The notes beneath the pieces were generated by a model that had not been told where the DNA came from, did not search any database, and saw only the letters and a program-made list of their open reading frames with translations. From positions 1 through 12,232 of the forward strand of contig JAHJRB010000004.1 in the NCBI GenBank assembly GCA_018831025.1: a DNA stretch of 12,232 bases. The letters are read 5' to 3'. This DNA comes from Nanobdellota archaeon (GTDB lineage: Archaea > Nanobdellota > Nanobdellia > SCGC-AAA011-G17 > ARS1403). The position numbers and the translations under genes are program-made. Shown here in pieces: positions 7,086-12,123 of the stretch (its first letter is position 1; every line of letters starts with the position of its first letter).

Positions 7086-7283
7086 ATGGGAAGAGTTAAA
7101 ACCACTTTGGTGAAAAGAAGCGCAGAGGAATTTTTGGAGAGATATCCAGATAGATTCAAGAATAAATTTGAGGAAAATAAAAAAAAATTAAACGAAGTAG
7201 GGGATATAGAATCTAAAAAACTAAGAAATTTAATTGCTGGATATTTAACTAGATTAGTCATATTAAGAGAGAAGAAAGAGTAG
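7086..7283 (+). CDS. rps17e: small subunit ribosomal protein eS17 (S17e)
   Basis: 65 residues, the normal archaeal length. MGRVKTTLVKRSAEEFLERY matches the family N-terminus (MGRV+T..VKR.A...), and KLRNLIAGYLTRL matches the conserved SKRLRNKIAGYVTHL segment. It is a basic 30S ribosomal protein. A short gap of 38 nt separates it from the preceding winged-helix gene, but it has its own TATA box. Eight bases after its stop comes the alba promoter. Confidence 0.95.
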   Translation: MGRVKTTLVKRSAEEFLERYPDRFKNKFEENKKKLNEVGDIESKKLRNLIAGYLTRLVILREKKE

Positions 7284-7290
7284 GAAAAGC

Positions 7291-7379
7291 TTTATAAAAC
7301 TATAATATTTTAGTTCTTTTAATAAAATAAGTATGCATTGATTACATTTCATGTTCAAAAAGTAGATATACAGGAGGTA
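7291..7379 (+). promoter_or_regulatory. alba promoter, long leader and Shine-Dalgarno sequence
   Basis: TTTATAAA (7291-7298), preceded by GGAAAAGC, predicts transcription from about 7320. That leaves a leader of roughly 65 nt, unlike the leaderless genes around it. AGGAGGT (7373-7379) is a perfect complement to the 16S tail, seven bases before the ATG at 7387. This fixes the alba start upstream of the frame break. Confidence 0.65.
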
Positions 7380-7386
7380 CATAAAA

Positions 7387-7757
7387 ATGAGTGAAGATAT
7401 ACCTGAACAAAGGGATACAAGAGAACCAACAAGGATAACTGACAACCATACTGTCTTCGTCGGATCGAAACCGTTCATGAAATTTAGATAAGTTACGGCT
7501 TTCTAAACAAGATTTACGTTACCGGCGTGGTCATGCAGTTTACAACACAGGGAGCTGATGAAGTAATCGTTAAAGCAAGAGGTAGATTTATTTCTAGAGC
7601 AGTAGATATTGTTGAAGTGGCTACTAAGAGATTTTTAACCGGACAGATCGATATTGCTAAAGATGGAATCAAAATCGGAAGTGAAGAATTCCAAAACAAA
7701 GAAGGAAAACAAGTAAGAGTCTCCTATGTAGAAGTTACTCTTGTTAAAAAGCAGTAA
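7387..7757 (+). CDS. alba: Alba chromatin protein, reading frame broken by a 32-nt insertion
   Basis: Alba is a small dimeric DNA/RNA-binding chromatin protein. The first segment (7387-7485) encodes MSEDIPEQRDTREPTR... and the Alba strand 1/helix 1 start HTVFVGSKPFMKF, then meets TAA at 7489-7491. The second segment (7518-7757, another frame) continues VTGVVMQF, GADEVIVKARGRFISRAVD, KIGSEEF and VRVSYVEVTLVKK, the rest of the fold including the nucleic-acid-binding KARGRxISRAVD helix. Joining at 7485/7518 gives 112 residues and KPFMKFVTGVVMQF, colinear with the family pattern KPVMNYVLAVVTQF without a gap. A GTG at 7527 could start the second part, but the protein would lack strand 1. A strong Shine-Dalgarno sequence precedes the first segment. 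Either the RNA is spliced, the message is recoded, or the gene is damaged. Confidence 0.85.
7483..7517 (+). other. intron-like 32-nt insertion within alba (junctions ambiguous within 3 nt)
   Basis: Exactly 32 nt (7486-7517, or the equivalent interval shifted up to 3 nt left) must be removed to restore Alba. It contains an in-frame TAA and its length is 2 modulo 3, so it breaks the frame. For the 7485/7518 junction, AAAU (7480-7483) pairs with AUUU (7512-7515), with 3-nt bulges at 7484-7486 and 7516-7518. That is the 3-4-3 geometry of a BHB motif. However, the outer helix fails beyond one G-U pair (7479-7519) and the inner helix is poor. A short direct repeat GTTAC occurs at 7492 and 7518. Confidence 0.6.
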
Positions 7758-7777
7758 TTTCTTTCTTTCTTTATTTT
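7758..7777 (+). terminator. T-rich terminator after alba
   Basis: The stop is followed by TTTCTTTCTTTCTTTATTTT, a pyrimidine run without a stem, the usual form of an archaeal intrinsic terminator. Confidence 0.45.
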
Positions 7778-7784
7778 AAAAAGA

Positions 7785-7792
7785 TTTATAAG
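7785..7792 (+). promoter_or_regulatory. TATA box of the two small membrane protein genes
   Basis: TTTATAAG is centred 26-27 nt before the ATG at 7815, with AAAAAGA as a BRE-like upstream element. A leaderless transcript is predicted. Confidence 0.55.
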
Positions 7793-7814
7793 ATTTTTTG
7801 CTGTAATATCAAAT

Positions 7815-8084
7815 ATGAGAAATACTAGCACTTGGAACCTAGTTTTATCTATAGTAGCTATATTGGTTACTTTGCTTTCAGTGATTAATGAAGAGTATAG
7901 AATATTACTTATCAGTATTTTTTCTTTGTTTATAGCTGCTTATTTTTTATATGAGATTTATGGAAAACTTGAGGAAAATTCTAGAGAAATAAGAAAACTA
8001 AATGAAAAACTTAAAATACATAGGGACCTTATAGGTTTAAAGGCAGATATAAAACAATTAAAATGGAAGGTATTTAAAAAATGA
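7815..8084 (+). CDS. small membrane protein with a C-terminal coiled coil
   Basis: 89 residues. Two membrane segments lie at about 7-23 (LVLSIVAILVTLLSVI) and 28-47 (RILLISIFSLFIAAYFLYEI). A charged helical tail (50-89, KLEENSREIRKLNEKLKIH...KWKVFKK) follows, with heptad-like leucine/isoleucine spacing typical of a coiled coil. No known family is recognised. Its TGA overlaps the start of the next gene as ATGA (8081-8084), the standard sign of translational coupling, so the two small proteins are probably made together and may interact. Confidence 0.75.
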   Translation: MRNTSTWNLVLSIVAILVTLLSVINEEYRILLISIFSLFIAAYFLYEIYGKLEENSREIRKLNEKLKIHRDLIGLKADIKQLKWKVFKK

Positions 8085-8197
8085 ATAAAAAGGGATACTC
8101 AGATAAGGATTTTCTCAACATTATAAAGACCGTTGCTGGACTCGTTCTTTTATATGTCGTCTATAAGGCGATTATTTCTCAGTTAGGTGGAGGATAG
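8081..8197 (+). CDS. 38-residue single-pass membrane protein
   Basis: Sequence starts MNKKGYSDKDFLNIIKTVAG and ends ISQLGGG. A charged N-terminus precedes one membrane segment at about residues 14-33 (IIKTVAGLVLLYVVYKAII). The ATGA overlap with the upstream gene supports the start, and the frame closes with TAG before the antiporter promoter. The protein is too short for standard gene callers. Function unknown; coupling suggests it is a partner or small subunit of the 89-residue membrane protein. Confidence 0.65.
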   Translation: MNKKGYSDKDFLNIIKTVAGLVLLYVVYKAIISQLGGG

Positions 8198-8200
8198 TAA

Positions 8201-8252
8201 TATTTTAAAAAATTTTAAATATACTACATTGTTCTTATTTTTGAAAGAGGTG
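8201..8252 (+). promoter_or_regulatory. promoter and Shine-Dalgarno sequence of the antiporter gene
   Basis: Two AT-rich boxes, TATTTTAA (8201-8208) and TTTAAATA (8214-8221), lie ahead of GAGGTG (8247-8252), five bases before the ATG at 8258. The first box leaves room for a leader that includes the Shine-Dalgarno sequence. Confidence 0.45.
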
Positions 8253-8257
8253 CATTA

Positions 8258-9967
8258 ATGTTAGATGTTTTTGCTGAGATAAGCATAATAATTGTAATTG
8301 CTACTGTTGTAGCTGGATTAATGAGATTGCTTAAACAGCCATTAATAATTGGCTATATTTTTACTGGATTGATATTAAGTCCGTTTTTTTTAAATGTTAT
8401 TCAATCTACAGTTACAATTTCGATATTCTCGCAGATTGGGATTGCGTTTCTTCTTTTTATAGTAGGTCTTAGCTTAACTCCAAAGGTTATAAAAGAAGTT
8501 GGTAAGATTTCTTTAATAACAGGAATTGGGCAAGTTGTTTTTACTTCTTTAATTGGGTTCTTTATTGCTAAATTTTTAGGGTTTCCAGTTATTGTTTCTA
8601 TTTATATTGCTATAGCTTTGACTTTTAGCAGTACAATTATAATAATGAAACTTCTTTCTGATAGAAATGATTTAGATAAATTATATGGTAAAATCTCTAT
8701 TGGTTTTTTACTTGTTCAGGATATAATTGCAATTTTCATTTTGATTATAATATCTTCCTTTTCAAGTGGAGATGCTATGGGGATCTCTTTACTTTATCTT
8801 TTTTTGAAAGGGATTGCTTTAATAGTCATAGTTGTTTTAGTTAGCATTTATATCTTGCCCAAACTAAGTGATTTCTTTGCAAGATCTCAAGAGTTTTTAT
8901 TTTTATTTTCTATTGCCTGGGGATTAGGGTTAGCTACTTTGTTTCATTATGTTGGATTTTCTGTGGAGATAGGAGCTTTAGTTGCCGGAGTTGCACTGTC
9001 TGTTTCTCCTTTCCATTATGAAATTAGTTCTAAAATGAAGCCGTTGAGAGATTTTTTTATAATCTTATTTTTTATTTCATTAGGAAGTCAATTAGGAGTA
9101 GAGTCTGTAGGGAAATATGTAATTCCTGCGATTATATTCTCTTTGTTCATTTTAATTGGAAATCCGCTTATTGTTTTAGTCTTAATGGGATTGTTAAATT
9201 ACAATAAAAAAACTAGCTTTCAGGCTGGGTTAACTGTTGCGCAGATAAGTGAATTTTCTTTAATTTTAATAGCAATGGGAGTAAAAGTAGGGCATTTAAC
9301 AAATGATATATTAGTACTTGTAACTATTGTTGGATTGATTACTATAACTGGGTCTACCTATTTTATTTTGTATTCTGATAGACTTTATCTTTATCTAGCT
9401 AAATATTTATCTGTCTTTGAAAGAAAAGGTTCTAAAAAAAGATTTAAGGACCTTAAAGCTACAGATATAATCTTATTTGGATATAATAGAATTGGTTATG
9501 ATTTTTTACAAAGCTTTAGGAAACTTAAAAAAGAATTTTTGGTTGTGGATTATAATCCTGATGTTATAGAGATGTTGACTAGTAAAAAAATTAATTGTAT
9601 TTATGGTGATGCAGGGGATGGAGAATTTTTAAGCAGTCTTGGCTTAAAAAGTATTAAAATGACTATCTCCACTATTCCTGATTTTGAAACTAATTTACTT
9701 CTTATTGAGAAGATAAGAAGAGTTAATAAAAATGCCATAATAATGGTTGTTTCTCATCATTTGGATGAAGCCGATGTACTTTATAAGGAAGGGGCTACGT
9801 ATGTTATTCTACCTCATTTCTTAGGTGGAAAATATGCCTCTATGCTGATTAATAAACATGGTCTTAATTTTAAGAAATTTTTAACTGAAAGAGATAAGCA
9901 TATCAAACACTTGAAAGAGAGAAGAGAACTTGGACATACTCATCCGAACGTAGAGAAGAATAAGTGA
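8258..9967 (+). CDS. CPA2 family monovalent cation/proton antiporter with RCK domain (KefB/GerN-like)
   Basis: 569 residues. Residues 1-395 are a dozen or so membrane segments with CPA2 signatures: QPLIIGYIFTGLILSP near the N-terminus, IGIAFLLFIVGLSL, and LLVQDIIAI around 150-158 containing the QD pair typical of the family, then FFISLG. Residues 400-530 form a TrkA-N/RCK nucleotide-binding domain with a Rossmann start DIILFGYNRIG (GYNRIG at about 408), the ribose-binding acid in VVDYNPD (about 429) and YGDAGD (about 449). It probably exchanges Na+ or K+ for H+ under control of a bound nucleotide. The C-terminus is charged (KHLKERRELGHTHPN). Ion specificity cannot be read from the sequence. 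It ends one base before the 3' end of the convergent tRNA-Met. Confidence 0.92.
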   Translation: MLDVFAEISIIIVIATVVAGLMRLLKQPLIIGYIFTGLILSPFFLNVIQSTVTISIFSQIGIAFLLFIVGLSLTPKVIKEVGKISLITGIGQVVFTSLIGFFIAKFLGFPVIVSIYIAIALTFSSTIIIMKLLSDRNDLDKLYGKISIGFLLVQDIIAIFILIIISSFSSGDAMGISLLYLFLKGIALIVIVVLVSIYILPKLSDFFARSQEFLFLFSIAWGLGLATLFHYVGFSVEIGALVAGVALSVSPFHYEISSKMKPLRDFFIILFFISLGSQLGVESVGKYVIPAIIFSLFILIGNPLIVLVLMGLLNYNKKTSFQAGLTVAQISEFSLILIAMGVKVGHLTNDILVLVTIVGLITITGSTYFILYSDRLYLYLAKYLSVFERKGSKKRFKDLKATDIILFGYNRIGYDFLQSFRKLKKEFLVVDYNPDVIEMLTSKKINCIYGDAGDGEFLSSLGLKSIKMTISTIPDFETNLLLIEKIRRVNKNAIIMVVSHHLDEADVLYKEGATYVILPHFLGGKYASMLINKHGLNFKKFLTERDKHIKHLKERRELGHTHPNVEKNK

Positions 9968-9968
9968 A

Positions 9969-10057
9969 TGGCGCCCCCGAGATTTGAACTCGGAACCATC
10001 AGCTTTCTCAAAAGATTTTCATGAGACTGACACTCTACCAGGTTAAGCTAGGGCGCC
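9969..10057 (-). tRNA. tRNA-Met (anticodon CAU) with a 15-nt intron
   Basis: From 10057 down: acceptor GGCGCCC with GGGCGCC (9976-9970), discriminator A73 at 9969, D arm GCTT/GAGT, anticodon stem TCAGT/GCTGA, T arm CCGAG-TTCAAAT-CTCGG. After removal of the intron the loop is CTCAUGA with anticodon CAU (10023-10021). CCA is not encoded. The anticodon stem lacks the three G-C pairs of initiator tRNA and pair 1-72 is G-C, so it is elongator Met or the CAU-type tRNA-Ile2 that is later modified at C34. The sequence alone does not separate these two. It lies 1 nt from the antiporter stop. Confidence 0.95.
10005..10019 (-). other. tRNA-Met intron with canonical bulge-helix-bulge
   Basis: The intron AAAAUCUUUUGAGAA lies at the canonical 37/38 site. 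The central helix is CUCA (10025-10022) with UGAG (10010-10007), four perfect pairs. The bulges are UG^A (10021-10019) and AA^A (10006-10004), and the outer helix is the anticodon stem. This is a textbook 3-4-3 substrate for the EndA encoded at 5540. Confidence 0.92.
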
Positions 10058-10083
10058 GTAAAAAAGAAGAGTTTTATTTGATT

Positions 10084-10091
10084 TTTAAGAG
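10084..10091 (-). promoter_or_regulatory. probable TATA box of tRNA-Met
   Basis: On the minus strand CTTAAAAA is centred about 30 nt before the tRNA 5' end at 10057. It is only a few bases from the left edge of the transposon-like element, so the insertion sits immediately upstream of this promoter. Confidence 0.4.
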
Positions 10092-10094
10092 TTT

Positions 10095-10103
10095 TGGTCA
10101 ACC
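10095..10103 (+). repeat. left target-site duplication, TGGTCAACC
   Basis: Nine bases directly outside the left inverted repeat, repeated exactly and in the same orientation at 12223-12231 directly outside the right inverted repeat. Confidence 0.8.
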
Positions 10104-10127
10104 TGCATTGTAACATTAAAGGGACTT
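10104..10127 (+). repeat. left terminal inverted repeat
   Basis: Begins TGCATTGTAACA and ends AGGGACTT. It matches the reverse complement of 12199-12222 at 21 of 24 positions; the three differences are at positions 13, 14 and 16. Confidence 0.85.
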
Positions 10128-10173
10128 ATTGGAAAATATTAAATAATTCAAATTCTTAGCTAAATCTATTAAA

Positions 10174-10431
10174 ATGAAAGATATAAAGCTAGATAATGGT
10201 TTAAAGTGCTTTATTTATTTCTTAGGATTCCCTATATTATCCCCTTTATTTGTCATAAGTAACTATTGGGATAAAAGTGATGAACTGAATCTCTTTTGTT
10301 TTTGGTTAAATCTAAGGAATGTAACATTAACTAAGAATTGGGAGAAAATAATATATGTTGTAGGTTGTGTGCAGTTTTCTTTATGGATTCTTCTTATTCT
10401 TTATATAATATTTTTAATTATGTTTGGATAG
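10174..10431 (+). CDS. small membrane protein within the transposon-like element (85 aa)
   Basis: 85 residues, unknown family. Two membrane segments lie at about 11-29 (CFIYFLGFPILSPLFVIS) and 59-84 (IIYVVGCVQFSLWILLILYIIFLIMF), separated by a soluble loop rich in Asn/Asp/Lys (YWDKSDELN...RNVTLTKNWEK). A TATA-like TATTAAATAA (about 10138-10147) lies roughly 30 nt before the ATG, so the transcript should be nearly leaderless. It is the first gene inside the left inverted repeat. Function unknown. Confidence 0.6.
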   Translation: MKDIKLDNGLKCFIYFLGFPILSPLFVISNYWDKSDELNLFCFWLNLRNVTLTKNWEKIIYVVGCVQFSLWILLILYIIFLIMFG

Positions 10432-10505
10432 GCATAGAACCTATAGAATAAAATAGATTTTAAAGTACATAAATATATTAAAAATAATAAGCTAATATTT
10501 TTTGT

Positions 10506-10934
10506 ATGGAATTATTTACTTATCTAGCTATAATGTCTGTGGGTTATATTCTATTAATATTTCTTATGGTAAATTGTGATTATCTCATTGAAAAATTAAG
10601 AAAAATTACTGAAGAACCAAGTGGATATTTTAAATTTGGGCAGACAGTAATATTACTATTTTCTATCTCTATATTTTCGTTAATTCTTATTTATAATATG
10701 TTTATTAAGACAAGAGACGTTTCTTCAATAGATGTATTTTTTGCAGTGATAGTAGGAACATTAGGAACTATAGTTGGTTTATTTTTTGGTGCCAAAGCAG
10801 AATATTTTATTTCTCAATCCAGAAAAGCAGAAGCTGAAAAAATTAAGAAAACAATCCCTTTTACAGTACAAGTAATAAAAAAGTTGTCAGATAGAATCCA
10901 AGAACTAGAGAAGATTATAAAAGAGAGATTATAA
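10506..10934 (+). CDS. three-pass membrane protein with C-terminal coiled coil, within the element (142 aa)
   Basis: 142 residues. Membrane segments lie at about 5-23 (TYLAIMSVGYILLIFLMV), 47-66 (TVILLFSISIFSLILIYNMF) and 75-97 (SIDVFFAVIVGTLGTIVGLFFG). A cytoplasmic-type helical tail follows (100-142), basic and acidic residues alternating and ending IKKLSDRIQELEKIIKERL, a likely coiled coil. The ATG lies about 28 nt after a TATA-like AAATATATTA (10471-10480). No known family is recognised. The tail architecture resembles that of the 89-residue protein at 7815, without visible sequence identity. It ends convergent to and overlapping the minus-strand gene below by 6 nt. Confidence 0.65.
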   Translation: MELFTYLAIMSVGYILLIFLMVNCDYLIEKLRKITEEPSGYFKFGQTVILLFSISIFSLILIYNMFIKTRDVSSIDVFFAVIVGTLGTIVGLFFGAKAEYFISQSRKAEAEKIKKTIPFTVQVIKKLSDRIQELEKIIKERL

Positions 10935-11105
10935 CAAAAAAAGTTTATTTAATATATTACCATTCTCTTCTACTTCCTCTATTGCTCTCTCAGCTTCTTT
11001 TATAAGAATTAGGTTAGCCCCAGATATAGTTGCTATATCTATATTTTTACTTTTAGAATTGGTAGATTTATACACTCTTTTTGATTTAGATTTATCTTTA
11101 CCCAC
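10929..11105 (-). CDS. small basic/acidic protein within the element (58 aa)
   Basis: 58 residues from GTG at 11105: a Lys/Ser-rich N-terminus (MGKDKSKSKRVYKSTNSKSK) is followed by a helix-rich part IDIATISGANLILIKEAERA and an acidic stretch EEVEENGN. An upstream GTG (11114) extends the frame by three codons. The perfect Shine-Dalgarno AGAGGTGAT (11118-11110) ends four bases before the inner GTG, which makes 11105 the better start. A TATA-like TATTTAAG on the minus strand (about 11147-11139) fits. No membrane segment; function unknown. Its polarity, opposite to the flanking membrane-protein genes, is notable. Confidence 0.6.
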   Translation of the reverse strand: MGKDKSKSKRVYKSTNSKSKNIDIATISGANLILIKEAERAIEEVEENGNILNKLFLL

Positions 11106-11109
11106 TTTT

Positions 11110-11118
11110 ATCACCTCT
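11110..11118 (-). promoter_or_regulatory. Shine-Dalgarno sequence deciding the start of the 58-aa gene
   Basis: AGAGGTGAT on the minus strand is an extended match to the complement of the 16S tail, four bases before GTG at 11105. Confidence 0.6.
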
Positions 11119-11211
11119 AATTTAAATAACCATACTTACTTAAATATTTATATCTTACAAAATATAAAAAGCTGTTGGTTTCATTTACAAGTAGATAACT
11201 TAAATATAAAA

Positions 11212-11346
11212 ATGTATGACCATCCAGGAGGAATCAAGATAAAAGGAAAAGAAAAAAAGCAATGGGTATATTTTGTATGTGATAAATGCAATCAGCAAAT
11301 AACTTTGGATATTATGGGATTTTATAATTATGATGATTGTGATTAA
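11212..11346 (+). CDS. 44-residue CxxC-containing protein within the element
   Basis: Starts MYDHPGGIKIKGKEKKQWVY and contains FVCDKC with C23-x2-C26, ending YNYDDCD with C43. The frame is open for 51 codons upstream, but those are antisense to the 58-aa gene and look unlike coding sequence, so Met at 11212 is chosen. The pattern (basic GK.KKQWVYFxCxxC) looks like half of a zinc ribbon; H4 and C43 might complete a metal site. A TATA-like AAAATATAAAA (about 11159-11169) lies upstream. It could be a small DNA-binding or regulatory protein; identity is uncertain. Confidence 0.45.
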   Translation: MYDHPGGIKIKGKEKKQWVYFVCDKCNQQITLDIMGFYNYDDCD

Positions 11347-11358
11347 TTTTTTATTCTC

Positions 11359-11577
11359 TTAAAGAGCATGTATAATCTCACCATTTAAAAACAAACCACT
11401 TCCAGAAATTTTTAAAATTGCTCCGCTTACTTGTCTATCATAAATAGCTTCTGAACCACTTATTACTCTATGCCCATGATTATTAGTATTATCCCTAACA
11501 CCATATAATATATCTATCAAATGTTTCTTCTCTCTTACTTTTGCCCATAAATTATCTTCTCTAAATATATTTTTCAT
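11359..11577 (-). CDS. 72-residue protein of unknown function within the element
   Basis: From ATG at 11577: MKNIFREDNLWAKVREKKHL, then IDILYGVRDNTNNHGHRV with an H34-G-H36 pair, AIYDRQVSGAILKI, ending NGEIIHAL. Soluble, mixed alpha/beta composition, no signal or membrane segment. The frame extends further upstream to 11790, but that part is antisense to the next gene and has poor composition. The ATG at 11577 lies 26 nt from the centre of a palindromic TATA element, ideal for a leaderless start. Family not recognised. It converges with the CxxC gene 12 nt away. Confidence 0.6.
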   Translation of the reverse strand: MKNIFREDNLWAKVREKKHLIDILYGVRDNTNNHGHRVISGSEAIYDRQVSGAILKISGSGLFLNGEIIHAL

Positions 11578-11591
11578 AGTAAATCTAAGGA

Positions 11592-11614
11592 GAAAGCTAT
11601 TTAAAATAGCTTTC
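11592..11614. promoter_or_regulatory. palindromic bidirectional promoter/operator
   Basis: A 23-nt near-perfect palindrome has 11-bp arms (left GAAAGCTATTT, right AAATAGCTTTC) and a single central base at 11603. TATTTAAA lies at its core. It is centred 26 nt before the minus-strand ATG (11577) and 33 nt before the plus-strand ATG (11636), so it can position TBP for both genes and could also bind a dimeric regulator. Confidence 0.6.
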
Positions 11615-11635
11615 CCTCTCATAATTTGATGGTTT

Positions 11636-11905
11636 ATGAGCATTAGAGAATTTTTTGAAATATCATTTTTAGGAAGATGGTATCTTGATAAATATGATTT
11701 TTTAGAAGAAGAATTTAAAGAAATACAGAATCCTTTTTTTAGAGGTTTATCTATCATTTTATTAAAAGTATTAGCTGTTTTATTTCCCATATTAATCCTA
11801 ATATTACTAATACTAAAATGGAAAATAGGATTAACAATATTTGGAGTGTGGATAATTTCTGAGTTAATTTATGTTTATGGTTTGAAGAAGGGCGAGGAAG
11901 ATTAG
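11636..11905 (+). CDS. small two-pass membrane protein within the element (89 aa)
   Basis: 89 residues. A soluble charged N-terminus (MSIREFFEISFLGRWYLDKY, FLEEEFKEI) of about 35 residues precedes two membrane segments at about 38-60 (LSIILLKVLAVLFPILILILLIL) and 63-82 (KIGLTIFGVWIISELIYVYG), with a charged end KKGEED. It is divergent from the 72-residue gene across a palindromic promoter and two bases ahead of the next membrane-protein gene, so the two are cotranscribed. No family recognised. Confidence 0.62.
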   Translation: MSIREFFEISFLGRWYLDKYDFLEEEFKEIQNPFFRGLSIILLKVLAVLFPILILILLILKWKIGLTIFGVWIISELIYVYGLKKGEED

Positions 11906-11907
11906 AT

Positions 11908-12123
11908 ATGAGCATAGAACTAATTATAGCAATATTCATTGCGATACTTATTGTTGGGATTATCCTATTGGCGATAGGATATTTTATGGAAGAGCCTATT
12001 GCTTTAATAATCGGGTTCATATGTGTTGGTATTTTTCTTTTATTCATTTTATCTATCCTTCTTGGTTTTATTGAATATTCATTAACAGTCTTCCAAGAAT
12101 GGCTAAAACAAACAACAGGGTAG
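11908..12123 (+). CDS. small two-pass membrane protein within the element (71 aa)
   Basis: 71 residues, starting MSIELIIAIFIAILIVGIIL. Membrane segments lie at about 4-25 and 31-55, and a short amphipathic tail EYSLTVFQEWLKQTTG follows. It starts two bases after the preceding stop. GAGGAAGA (11894-11901) may serve as a weak Shine-Dalgarno sequence. Its last 56 bases are antisense to a possible small gene on the minus strand (12068-12178). No family recognised. Confidence 0.58.
   Translation: MSIELIIAIFIAILIVGIILLAIGYFMEEPIALIIGFICVGIFLLFILSILLGFIEYSLTVFQEWLKQTTG

Noticed and set aside
7333..7340. ATGCATTG in the alba leader resembles the transposon end (TGCATTGTAACA).
   Set aside because: Only eight bases match, the next bases diverge and the AGGGACTT part is missing; chance similarity in AT-rich DNA is likely.
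7263..7478. Minus-strand open frame of 71 codons opposite the alba leader and first segment.
   Set aside because: It is antisense to the clear Alba N-terminus and its Shine-Dalgarno sequence, and has no promoter or recognisable protein features.
7458..7527. Helix CGTCGG (7458-7463) with CCGGCG (7522-7527) as an outer helix for an alba intron.
   Set aside because: Using it as the outer BHB helix gives a 51-nt excision divisible by three that deletes conserved Alba residues, with no matching 4-bp central helix.
7527..7757. GTG at 7527 as the true start of a complete 76-aa Alba.
   Set aside because: The product would lack strand 1 and half of helix 1, which are encoded just upstream behind a perfect Shine-Dalgarno sequence; no Shine-Dalgarno sequence precedes the GTG.
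10096..10103. GGTCAACC first read as part of a 33-nt inverted repeat with a one-base gap.
   Set aside because: It matches better and exactly as a direct repeat TGGTCAACC outside both ends, so it is a target duplication and not part of the inverted repeat.
9969..10103. Integration at tRNA-Met by a tyrosine recombinase (tRNA attachment site).
   Set aside because: The element lies on the 5' side of the tRNA, does not duplicate tRNA sequence, has inverted termini and encodes no integrase.
11578..11790. Upstream extension of the 72-aa minus-strand gene to 143 codons.
   Set aside because: The extension runs antisense through the 89-aa gene and across the palindromic promoter; the ATG at 11577 has ideal promoter spacing.
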